Source: JBEKCP01 sp050014815 (GTDB taxonomy: Bacteria; Planctomycetota; Planctomycetia; Pirellulales; Thermoguttaceae). Taken from it: a stretch of 8,921 nucleotides of DNA. Position 1 is the first letter of the stretch. Every line of letters begins with the position of its first letter. Below are positions 1 through 5,989 of the stretch, one piece after another. The stretch lies in NCBI GenBank assembly GCA_050014815.1, contig JBEKCP010000216.1, positions 1-8,921 of the forward strand. The letters are read 5' to 3'. Position numbers and translations under genes: made by a program. Below the pieces are notes generated by a model. The model made no database searches and was not told where the DNA came from. It saw nothing but the letters and a program-made list of their open reading frames with translations.

Positions 1-108
1 CTGGGCAAGCTGTCACCTTGGTTTGCCCTGGTGGTGTTCCTGGCCGATGTGATCTACCTGCCGCCGTTCTGGTTGATCCTGCGCCGGATAGGGCGTGCGG
101 GGCAGTGA
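1..108 (+). CDS. C-terminal end of an unidentified membrane protein (partial)
   Basis: The frame is open from base 1 to a TGA at 106-108 and gives 35 residues. They contain one strongly hydrophobic stretch, roughly residues 5-29 (WFALVVFLADVIYLPPFW), followed by a short basic tail with RR and a final R-A-G-Q. This looks like a last transmembrane helix with a positively charged cytoplasmic end. Too little is present to name the family, and the start lies outside the window. The gene converges on rpmA across a palindromic spacer that could terminate both. An untranslated or spurious frame cannot be fully excluded at this length, but the helix-plus-basic-tail composition is typical of a real membrane protein. 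Confidence 0.6.
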   Translation: MGKLSPWFALVVFLADVIYLPPFWLILRRIGRAGQ

Positions 109-110
109 CG

Positions 111-185
111 TTTAGCGGGCGGGCTTGCCCGCCGGGGAATCCACGGCCGACCGAGCCGCGCTCGGCGCCCGACCCGCCCGCCAAA
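111..185. repeat. Palindromic structured element between convergent genes; possible bidirectional terminator or REP-like repeat
   Basis: An outer inverted repeat pairs 111-123 with 173-185 over 13 positions with a single A/C mismatch at 114/182. Inside it, GGCGGG (118-123) pairs with CCCGCC (128-133) around a CTTG loop, and CCGAGC (151-156) pairs with GCTCGG (160-165) around CGC. The outer stem and the first inner hairpin share 118-123, so they are mutually exclusive. The element lies between two converging genes, which suits a terminator, but no T-run follows on either strand, so it is not a textbook intrinsic terminator. It could equally be a dispersed REP/MITE-type repeat. Confidence 0.6.
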
Positions 186-231
186 CCGCGATGAGGGTTC
201 ATCGTCGCGGCGTTCTGATGGTGCCGGACCG

Positions 232-483
232 CTACGAGGGCGACTCGACGACGTGGACGCGGCGCCCGCCGCGGTCGAACTTCACGTAGCCGTCGATCGT
301 CGCGAACAGCGTATAGTCGCTGCCCTGGCCGACGCCCTTGCCGGCGTGGAACGGGGTGCCCACCTGCCGCACGATGATGCTCCCGGCGCGGACCTGTTGG
401 CCGCCGAAACACTTAACGCCGCGTCGCTGCGCGTTGGAATCACGCCCGTTGCGACTCGAACCTTGACCTTTCTTATGCGCCAT
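232..483 (-). CDS. rpmA: 50S ribosomal protein L27
   Basis: This is an 83-residue protein of the bacterial L27 family, a large-subunit component whose N-terminal tail reaches toward the peptidyl-transferase centre. The family signature is clear: MAHKKG at the start, RNGRDS at 12-17, then GSIIVRQ, FHAG and DYTLFA in the expected order. Length matches the usual 80-90. The start at 483 is chosen because MAHKKG is the normal N-terminus and GGAGGA lies 5 bases upstream (489-494). The frame continues 22 codons further upstream, but that part is not L27-like and covers the promoter and ribosome binding site. Usually rpmA follows rplU and often precedes obg. Here neither neighbour is present: the next gene upstream is divergent and the next downstream is convergent, so it seems to be transcribed alone. 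Confidence 0.97.
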   Translation of the reverse strand: MAHKKGQGSSRNGRDSNAQRRGVKCFGGQQVRAGSIIVRQVGTPFHAGKGVGQGSDYTLFATIDGYVKFDRGGRRVHVVESPS

Positions 484-488
484 GAAAG

Positions 489-494
489 TCCTCC
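489..494 (-). promoter_or_regulatory. Ribosome binding site of rpmA
   Basis: On the minus strand the sequence GGAGGA is followed by five bases and then the ATG at 483. This strong Shine-Dalgarno match fixes the start at MAHKKG rather than at the in-frame ATG at 549. Confidence 0.85.
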
Positions 495-527
495 GCTCCG
501 TTGCCGGCACCCGTGGGGAAACCTTTA

Positions 528-556
528 TTTCTACTTGGAAACCGGCCATGGGTCAA
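528..556 (-). promoter_or_regulatory. Predicted sigma70-type promoter of rpmA
   Basis: Read on the minus strand, TTGACC (551-556, 5 of 6 to the -35 consensus) is separated by exactly 17 bases from TAGAAA (528-533, 4 of 6 to the -10 consensus). Transcription would start near 520, leaving a leader of about 37 bases that contains the GGAGGA site. The position fits a single-gene rpmA transcript. Evidence is by motif only. Confidence 0.5.
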
Positions 557-603
557 CCGGTCCGGGCCGGCAAACGGCTGCCCCCGAGCAAAATGCTATT
601 CCC

Positions 604-634
604 CCGCGGGCCTATTTTTGGTAGGAACCCGCGG
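604..634. promoter_or_regulatory. Hairpin in the rpmA / DUF11 divergent region
   Basis: CCGCGGG (604-610) pairs perfectly with CCCGCGG (628-634). The stem continues inward with CCTA (611-614) against TAGG (622-625), leaving a two-base AA bulge and a seven-base loop. An ATTTTC tract follows on the plus strand. It lies 41 bases before the ATG of the DUF11 gene, so it would sit in that gene's leader if the promoter is further upstream. It could act as an attenuator, or insulate the two divergent units. Pairing is seen; function is inferred. Confidence 0.5.
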
Positions 635-675
635 ATTTTCTCGCGATCGACATCCCTCTTACGGGGGCTTGGCCT

Positions 676-2673
676 ATGAAACGCGTTTTCGTCCGCATTT
701 TTTCGATCGGGACCCTGATTGCGCTGGGGTTGTTTGCGATCGCCCGGGCACAGCGGGGTACCCCAGTCGCCCCCGCGGCGGACTTGGGGCCGTATGTCAA
801 CCCGTTGCGGCCTGCCGCGGATGGAGTGCTGCCGCAAAGACCGGCCGCCGACCCGTTTGCGGCTCGCGCGGTCTCCGACCCGGCGGTTCGCGTGGCCACT
901 GGCGAAGAGGCTGCCGGGACGAGAAACGGCGGTGGCGCCCCCGTGGGGCCGCCTCCGGCCCCGCTCAACGGTCCGGCCCTGGGGAACAGCCTCCGACCGG
1001 AGACGGCGGCCGATCCGCCGCCATCGCAAGAGCCGGCGCCGTTCAAGGCCGATCCGCAGGCCGCCCCTGCCATGTCCCCATTGATCGTGCCGCCAGCACC
1101 GAGCGATCTGGCGACGCGGGAGGGAACGGGACCCGGTTTCCCTCCCAGCCCCCCACAACGATCGGAGTCCGCGTCGCTTTTCCCAAGCGGTGGACGGCCA
1201 TCCCGGGGTGATCTCCCCGTGCGAAGCGATGCGCCGGCGCGGTTCGATGCCGCGGAGGCTCCATCGGCCGACGGCGTGGGACAACCGGGCGAGAAACGCC
1301 TGGAAGGCCCGCAGACCCCGCAAATTACGATCCAGAAATCCGCCCCGCCGGAGGTCCAGGTCGGCCGGCCTGCCCTCTTCCGGGTAACGGTTCGGAATAC
1401 GGGCACGATTCCCGCCGGCAACGTCCAGATTTCCGACCAGGTCCCCCGCGGGACGCGGCTCTTGGCCACGACGCCCCAGGCATCGCAAGGTTCCCGCGGC
1501 GAGTTGGTCTGGTTGCTGGGCAGCCTGGGGCCGGGTGGAGAGTCGTCCGTCGAGATGCAAGTGATGCCGACCGCCGAGGGGGAGATCGGCAGCGTGGCCA
1601 CCGTACACTTCGATGCCGACGCCACGGCCCGAAGTGTTTCCACACGCCCACGGCTGGTCGTCGAGACCACCGGCAACGACCGGGTGCTCCTGGGCGACGA
1701 AGTCGCGGTGAGTTTTGTGGTGTCGAATCCGGGCACCGGCGTGGCCACCGGCGTAATGCTGGAGGAGCGGGTGCCGAACGGCCTGACGCACCCGGCCGGC
1801 GGCCAATTGGAATACCCCGTCGGCGATCTGCGGCCCGGCGAGAGCCGCAAGCTGGAATTGCGACTCCGGGCCACGCGGCCGGGCCGGATCACCAACGTCA
1901 TTGCCGCCCGAGGCGACGCCAACCTCCGCACCGAGCACCGCTTCGACCTCGAAGTGATCTCGCCGCAGTTGGACATCGCCCTGGCCGGTCCCAAGCGGCG
2001 GTACCTGGATCGGGAGGCGACGTACCAGGTCTCGGTTTCCAATCCGGGCACGGCCCCCGCCCAGCGGATCGAGCTGGTGGCCTATCTCCCGCCCGGGCTG
2101 CGGTTCGTGGGGGCCAACAACGCCGGCCACTACGACGAGGCCACTCGCGCCGTCTCCTGGCGGCTCGCAGAACTGCCGGTCAACCAGCGGGGCACCGTCG
2201 AGCTGGTCACCCTGCCGGTCGAGTCCGGCCAGCAGAGCATCAAGTTCCGCGGCACGGCCGAGCGCGGGCTTTCGATCGAGAAGGAGCAGCCCGTGGTGGT
2301 CGAGGGGATCGCGGCCGTGTTGTTCCAGGTGGCCGGCACGCGGAACCCCATCGAGGTGGGCGGCCAGACGACTTACGAGATCCGCGTAGTCAACCAGGGC
2401 TCGAAGGCGGCGGGCAATGTCCGCGTGCAGGTGCTCTTACCGCCGGAGTTGAAGGCCCTCACGGCCGAGGGTCCCACCCGGTTCACTCTCGACAACAGCC
2501 AGGTCGTTTTCGAAGGGCTGCCGCAGTTGCCGCCGAAGACCGACGCCCTCTATCGCGTCCGCGTCCAGGGCCTGCGGCCGGGCGACCTGCGGGTCCGCTG
2601 CCAACTCCTGACCGACGACCTGCAAACGCCGGTTACGAAGGAAGAGAGCACGCAGGTCTACGCCGACGAGTAG
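676..2673 (+). CDS. Exported DUF11-repeat (OmcB-like) envelope protein
   Basis: This is a 665-residue protein. Residues 1-25 are a signal peptide: basic KR..R, a hydrophobic core, and a plausible cleavage after ARA before Q26. Residues about 27-215 are rich in Pro, Ala and Gly with low complexity, probably a disordered linker. About 217-660 holds four tandem beta-sandwich repeats of the DUF11/CARDB kind, starting near 217, 336, 430 and 544. Each carries the pattern 'vGr..FrVtVrNtGtapAgnV.v.d.vP.Glr' (for example RVTVRNTGTIPAGNVQISDQ and YQVSVSNPGTAPAQRIEL). Homologous repeats are often annotated as OmcB-like in planctomycetes, although the cysteine richness of true OmcB is absent here. A role in cell-surface structure or adhesion is inferred. 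GGGGG at 663-667, eight bases before the ATG, can serve as ribosome binding site. The gene appears monocistronic. Confidence 0.88.
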   Translation: MKRVFVRIFSIGTLIALGLFAIARAQRGTPVAPAADLGPYVNPLRPAADGVLPQRPAADPFAARAVSDPAVRVATGEEAAGTRNGGGAPVGPPPAPLNGPALGNSLRPETAADPPPSQEPAPFKADPQAAPAMSPLIVPPAPSDLATREGTGPGFPPSPPQRSESASLFPSGGRPSRGDLPVRSDAPARFDAAEAPSADGVGQPGEKRLEGPQTPQITIQKSAPPEVQVGRPALFRVTVRNTGTIPAGNVQISDQVPRGTRLLATTPQASQGSRGELVWLLGSLGPGGESSVEMQVMPTAEGEIGSVATVHFDADATARSVSTRPRLVVETTGNDRVLLGDEVAVSFVVSNPGTGVATGVMLEERVPNGLTHPAGGQLEYPVGDLRPGESRKLELRLRATRPGRITNVIAARGDANLRTEHRFDLEVISPQLDIALAGPKRRYLDREATYQVSVSNPGTAPAQRIELVAYLPPGLRFVGANNAGHYDEATRAVSWRLAELPVNQRGTVELVTLPVESGQQSIKFRGTAERGLSIEKEQPVVVEGIAAVLFQVAGTRNPIEVGGQTTYEIRVVNQGSKAAGNVRVQVLLPPELKALTAEGPTRFTLDNSQVVFEGLPQLPPKTDALYRVRVQGLRPGDLRVRCQLLTDDLQTPVTKEESTQVYADE

Positions 2674-2690
2674 ATGGCCTGCCGCGCCCT

Positions 2691-2716
2691 CTACCCGGTG
2701 GGCAAAAGCCCGGTAG
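2691..2716 (+). terminator. Hairpin downstream of the DUF11 gene (candidate terminator)
   Basis: CTACC (2691-2695) pairs with GGTAG (2712-2716), and GGGC (2700-2703) with GCCC (2708-2711) around an AAAA loop. A four-base bulge (CGGT) lies on the 5' side. It starts 17 bases after the stop codon. No T-run follows, so it would need Rho or the next palindrome to terminate efficiently. Confidence 0.4.
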
Positions 2717-2741
2717 GGTGGGACGAGGAACGAGTCCCACC
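2717..2741. repeat. Short palindromic repeat, GGTGGGAC / GTCCCACC arms
   Basis: Perfect 8-bp arms at 2717-2724 and 2734-2741 flank the nine-base loop GAGGAACGA. It abuts the preceding hairpin directly. I recall near-identical elements, a G-rich arm and GTCCCACC around a GAGG..CGA loop, scattered between planctomycete genes, so it is probably a dispersed repeat. This recollection could not be checked. It may also help transcription termination. Confidence 0.5.
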
Positions 2742-2797
2742 AGAAGCGGGTTGAACGCCGATTTCCGCAGGGGGGAAACCAACTCACATTTTTCGCC

Positions 2798-2975
2798 CAG
2801 CCGTGCCAGCAAGGGCAAGAACAGAAACAGCCCCGCGACGCGCGTCTTCAGCCGCAAAGGATCAGCGGCCGACAACACCAACTCGCGACGATCAGCTACC
2901 TCGGGAATTTCCTTTTGGGCCGTTTTCTGCTCAGGCGGCGTCGCGACGGTTGAAACATCAGGCGTCGCTATTCAT
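2798..2975 (-). pseudogene. Relic of a transposase N-terminus
   Basis: On the minus strand the frame from 2971 down to 2798 reads IATPDVSTVATPPEQ, then KEIPEVADRRELVLSAADP, then LRLKTRVAGLFLFLPLLARL. The last part resembles the '.R.AGLFLFLPLL..L' segment that precedes the catalytic domain in a family of bacterial transposases I know, often placed near IS4. After about 2798 the similarity ends and the frame runs into the palindromic repeats. No DDE catalytic domain remains. An ATG at 2975 begins MNSDA but hits TGA five codons later. A one-base shift would join it to PDVST, so a frameshift near 2960-2965 is likely. The family call rests on memory of that motif alone, and the exact left limit is uncertain. 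Confidence 0.5.
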
Positions 2976-3005
2976 GGGCACGGCATCCGGGCGCAGTGTG
3001 TTCGA

Positions 3006-3072
3006 CACTAGCCCGACGCGCAAGCGAGGGAAATGCCTTGTCTGCGTCCCTCGCTCGCGCTTCGGGCTAGTG
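3006..3072. repeat. Long inverted repeat with 26-bp arms (REP/MITE-like)
   Basis: The left arm at 3006-3031 (begins CACTAGCCCGA, ends GCGAGGGA) and the right arm at 3047-3072 (begins TCCCTCGC, ends TCGGGCTAGTG) are complementary at 24 of 26 positions around a 15-base spacer. Such CACTAGCCCG palindromes are, to my recollection, very abundant between genes in Pirellulales genomes. It would form a very stable hairpin, and may act as a terminator of upstream transcription or be a non-autonomous mobile repeat. The two mismatches (C/A at arm position 12, A/G at position 17) fit an ageing copy. Confidence 0.85.
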
Positions 3073-3078
3073 ATTACT

Positions 3079-3105
3079 TTGTAACTAATCTAACTAATGT
3101 ATAAT
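3079..3105 (+). promoter_or_regulatory. Predicted promoter of the acyl-CoA synthetase/GNAT gene
   Basis: A perfect TATAAT lies at 3100-3105. The best -35 match is TTGTAA at 3079-3084, 4 of 6 with a short 15-base spacer. Between them lies a 9-base tandem repeat, TAACTAATC then TAACTAATG (3082-3099). Transcription would begin near 3112 and leave a leader of about 170 bases. A second -10-like TATATT at 3204-3209 is an alternative with no good -35. Motif evidence only. Confidence 0.4.
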
Positions 3106-3273
3106 CGCCGGCCCAGGCGGCAACGGTTGCGCATGCGATTCATTCTTCCCAATACCACTCTTCTCCGTAATCCTCAACACTTCCGCCCGTAACCGCGACG
3201 TACTATATTATGAGGTTCCGCGCCCATCGGCGACTGTTCGTCGTGACGGGCGGCGGAAGCATCATTGAGATTC

Positions 3274-3279
3274 AAGGAG
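3274..3279 (+). promoter_or_regulatory. Ribosome binding site deciding the GTG start at 3285
   Basis: AAGGAG sits five bases before GTG at 3285. The in-frame ATG at 3210 has no such site and would add 25 residues that do not resemble the family's N-terminus, so 3285 is preferred. Confidence 0.8.
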
Positions 3280-3284
3280 CCCGC

Positions 3285-5969
3285 GTGAGCATTCGCAACC
3301 TGGATAAGATATTCGACCCTCGCAGGATTGTCGTGGTTGGCGCCAGTGATACACCGACCAGCGTGGGCTACACCGTGCTCCGGAACCTGGTCGGGTCCGG
3401 TTTTCCCGGCGTCGTCTATCCGTTGAACCCGAAGCGGGAGGCAGTCCAAGGGATCCAGGCCTACAAGGACGTGAAGAGCCTGCCGCACGTTCCCGACCTG
3501 GCCGTGATCTGCACGCCCGCCCCGTCGGTGCCGGGCATCATCCGTGAAGTGGGCGAGGCGGGCACCCGCGGCGTGGTGGTCATCTCGGCCGGCTTCCGGG
3601 AGATCGGGGCGGAAGGCCGGAAGTTGGAAGAGCTGGTCCGGGTGGAGCAGCGGAAGTTCGACGGCATGCGGATCCTGGGCCCCAACTGCCTCGGGATCAT
3701 CGTGCCCGGCATCCATCTCAACGCCAGTTTCGCGGCGGCGACACCCGCGCCGGGGCACATCGGTTTCATCTCGCAGTCTGGGGCCCTTTGCACCTCGGTG
3801 CTCGACTGGGCGATCGACGAGGGCATCGGGTTCTCGTACTTCGTCTCGGTGGGCAACATGCTCGACGTGGACATGGGCGACCTGATCGACTACTTCGGGT
3901 CGGCCACGGAGACGCGGTCGCTCATCCTGTACGTCGAGTCGATCACGGAGGCAAGGGAGTTCCTGTCGGCGGCGCGGGCCTTCGCCCGCACCAAGCCGAT
4001 CGTCGCATACAAGGCGGGGCGGTTCGCGGAGTCGGCCCAGGCGGCCGCCTCGCATACCGGCGCGATGGCGGGCGTCGACGCCGTCTACGAGGCCGCGTTC
4101 CAGCGGGCCGGCATCGAGCGGATCTTCGATATCGAGGACATGTTCGATTGCGCCGAGCTCTTGGCCCGGCAGCACACCCCGAAGGGAGACCGGTTGGCCA
4201 TCGTTACGAATGCCGGCGGTCCCGGCGTCATGACGACCGACGCCCTGATCGCCCGCGACGGCGAGCTGGCCAAGATCTCCGACGAGACGCTCGAAGAGCT
4301 CAACCAGCTCCTGCCGAGTTGTTGGTCGCACGGCAACCCGGTGGACGTGCTGGGCGACGCGCCCCCCGACCGGTTCGCCAAGGCGGTCGAGATCGTGCTG
4401 AAAGACAAGCAGGTCGACGCCGTGCTGGTCATCTTGACGCCGCAGGCGATGACCGATCCGACGGCCACGGCGAAGGCGGTCGGAGAGGTGGCGGCCAAGG
4501 CCCACAAGCCGGTCCTGGCGGCCTGGATGGGCAGTCGCGTGGTCCGCGAGGGGGTCCAGGTCCTCAACGATCTGGGCATCCCCACGTACGACACCCCGGC
4601 GAAGGCGGTCCGGGCGTTCATGCACCTGGTCTCGTATTCCCGAAACCTCGGCATCCTCCACGAGACCCCCCGCGATCTGCCGCTGGACTTCACCCTGGAC
4701 CGGCAGCGGCTGCGGAACCTGTTCAACACGTTCCTGACCGAGGGGAGCGAAATCCTGTCGGAGAACGTATCGAAGGCCTTCCTGGAGGCTTACGAGATCC
4801 CGGTGACCAAGCCGCAGGCGGCCCGGACCGCCGACGAGGCGGCCGAACTGGCCGACGGACTCGACTATCCCGTCGTCATGAAGATCCACTCGCCCCAGAT
4901 CACCCACAAGACCGAGGTCGGCGGCGTCATCCTGAATCTGCCCAACGCTCAGGCGGTCCGCGAGGCGTTCGAGAAGATGACCCGGCGGGCCAAGGAGCAG
5001 CGGCCGGAGGCCGAGATCCTGGGCGTCACCGTGCAGAAGATGGTCACCTACCCCAACAGCTTCGAGCTCATCGTCGGGACGAAGAAGGACCCGGTGTTCG
5101 GGCCGGTGATCATGGTCGGCATGGGGGGCGTCGCGGCCGAGGTGTTCAAGGACCGGGCCCTGGGCCTGCCCCCGTTGAACGAGGCCCTGGCCCGCCGCAT
5201 GATCGAATCGCTCAAGTCCTGGCCGCTCCTGCGGGGCTACCGCGGCAAGCCGGGCGCCAACATCGACCGGCTGATCGAGGTCATCATGCGGTTCTCGTAC
5301 CTTGTGGCCGACTATCCGGAGATCAAGGAGCTCGACATCAACCCCCTGCTGGTGACCCCGGACGACGTGTTGGCGCTGGACGCCCGGGTCGTGGTCGACC
5401 GCGACATGCTGGTCCGTCCGATGCGGCCCTATTCCCACCTGGCCATCCGCCCGTATCCCGAGGAATACGTGACCGAGCGCAAGCTCAAGGACGGCACCCC
5501 GGTCGTGCTGCGGCCGATCAAGCCGGAAGACGAGCCGATGTGGCACGAACTGCTGGCCAGTTGCTCGACCCAGTCGATCTGGTTCCGCTTCAGCTACCTG
5601 TTCAAGCAGACGACGCACGAGATGGCCTCGCGGTACTGTTACATCGATTATGACCGCGAGATGGGGATTGTCGCGGAGGTCGAGGAAGAGGGCCAGCGGA
5701 AACTCATCGGCGTGGGCCGGCTCGTGGCCGACGTCGATCACGACGTGGCCGAGTACGCCGTCATCGTGGTCGACCGCTGGCACGGCCACGGCCTGGGCGG
5801 CACGCTGACCGACTATTGCCTGGAACTGGCCAAGAAGTGGGGCGTCAAGCGGGTCGTCGCCGAGGTCTCCAAGGAGAACGTCCGCATGCTGGCCACCTTC
5901 CGCGACCGCAACTTCGAGCTGGACGACAAGCTCGAGCAGGACGTTGTACTGGTGAGCAAGGCCGTCTAG
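3285..5969 (+). CDS. Fusion of ADP-forming acetate/acyl-CoA ligase and GNAT acetyltransferase (Pat/PatZ-like architecture)
   Basis: This 894-residue protein, read from GTG, has the domain order of bacterial Pat/PatZ protein acetyltransferases. A CoA-binding Rossmann domain (about 8-135) has the VVVGAS start and GPNCLG at 132-137. Succinyl-CoA-ligase-like domains follow (about 150-460) with YVES (Glu218) and SHTGAMAG (His257). An ATP-grasp domain (about 485-715) contains HSPQITHKTEVGGV with His541. The GNAT domain (about 735-894) has RWHGHGLGG at 831-839 for acetyl-CoA binding. Known ADP-forming acetyl-CoA synthetases shuttle phosphate through two histidines, at the SHTG and SP.I.HK positions; both are present, so ligase activity (acetyl-CoA + ADP + Pi to acetate + ATP + CoA) is plausible. 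The GNAT part suggests lysine acetylation. The protein is cytosolic, as no signal is seen. mqnA follows after 20 bases. Confidence 0.92.
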   Translation: MSIRNLDKIFDPRRIVVVGASDTPTSVGYTVLRNLVGSGFPGVVYPLNPKREAVQGIQAYKDVKSLPHVPDLAVICTPAPSVPGIIREVGEAGTRGVVVISAGFREIGAEGRKLEELVRVEQRKFDGMRILGPNCLGIIVPGIHLNASFAAATPAPGHIGFISQSGALCTSVLDWAIDEGIGFSYFVSVGNMLDVDMGDLIDYFGSATETRSLILYVESITEAREFLSAARAFARTKPIVAYKAGRFAESAQAAASHTGAMAGVDAVYEAAFQRAGIERIFDIEDMFDCAELLARQHTPKGDRLAIVTNAGGPGVMTTDALIARDGELAKISDETLEELNQLLPSCWSHGNPVDVLGDAPPDRFAKAVEIVLKDKQVDAVLVILTPQAMTDPTATAKAVGEVAAKAHKPVLAAWMGSRVVREGVQVLNDLGIPTYDTPAKAVRAFMHLVSYSRNLGILHETPRDLPLDFTLDRQRLRNLFNTFLTEGSEILSENVSKAFLEAYEIPVTKPQAARTADEAAELADGLDYPVVMKIHSPQITHKTEVGGVILNLPNAQAVREAFEKMTRRAKEQRPEAEILGVTVQKMVTYPNSFELIVGTKKDPVFGPVIMVGMGGVAAEVFKDRALGLPPLNEALARRMIESLKSWPLLRGYRGKPGANIDRLIEVIMRFSYLVADYPEIKELDINPLLVTPDDVLALDARVVVDRDMLVRPMRPYSHLAIRPYPEEYVTERKLKDGTPVVLRPIKPEDEPMWHELLASCSTQSIWFRFSYLFKQTTHEMASRYCYIDYDREMGIVAEVEEEGQRKLIGVGRLVADVDHDVAEYAVIVVDRWHGHGLGGTLTDYCLELAKKWGVKRVVAEVSKENVRMLATFRDRNFELDDKLEQDVVLVSKAV

Positions 5970-5975
5970 AGACTG

Positions 5976-5981
5976 TATAAT
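5976..5981 (+). promoter_or_regulatory. Candidate -10 element directly before mqnA
   Basis: A perfect TATAAT lies in the 20-base gap, ending eight bases before the mqnA ATG. Five-base arms GACTG (5971-5975) and CAGTC (5985-5989) flank it. The -35 region is weak (TGAGCA at 5953-5958, 3 of 6, 17-base spacer). If used, transcription would start at or within two bases of the ATG, giving a leaderless mRNA. No Shine-Dalgarno sequence is seen before this start, which agrees with that idea. Confidence 0.4.
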
Positions 5982-5989
5982 CGGCAGTC

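Larger units (their letters stand above)
2742..3284. other. Non-coding stretch with decayed mobile-element sequence and the leader of the next gene
   Basis: No intact gene is supported here. The stretch holds, in order: about 55 bases of unassigned sequence, the transposase relic (2798-2975, minus), the long inverted repeat (3006-3072), promoter-like sequence (3079-3105), and a leader of about 170 bases that can form a long-range stem (3180-3259) before the GTG start. Short plus-strand frames in it overlap the relic and have no ribosome binding site or recognisable motif. Confidence 0.7.

Noticed and set aside
484..549. N-terminal 22-residue extension of L27, compared with the cleaved leader found in some Firmicutes
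   Set aside because: The extension lacks the Firmicute-type cleavage motif and covers the GGAGGA site and predicted -10. MAHKKG is the normal start.
553..2130. Minus-strand frames of 525 and 479 codons opposite the DUF11 gene
   Set aside because: They are antisense shadows in a GC-rich gene. The plus strand has a signal peptide and four recognisable repeats, the minus frames nothing.
2718..3084. Two plus-strand frames (97 and 93 codons) in the spacer
   Set aside because: They run across the transposase relic and the inverted repeat in the wrong sense and read as low-information Arg/Ser/Thr-rich sequence.
3788..5653. Plus-strand 621-codon frame inside the ligase gene
   Set aside because: It is an overlapping out-of-frame shadow rich in Arg, Gly and Pro, without motifs or a ribosome binding site.
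3174..5789. Minus-strand open frame of 871 codons opposite the ligase/acetyltransferase gene
   Set aside because: Its translation is dominated by Arg, Gly, Asp, His and Val with no domain. It mirrors the third-position GC bias of the plus-strand gene, whose motifs are unmistakable.
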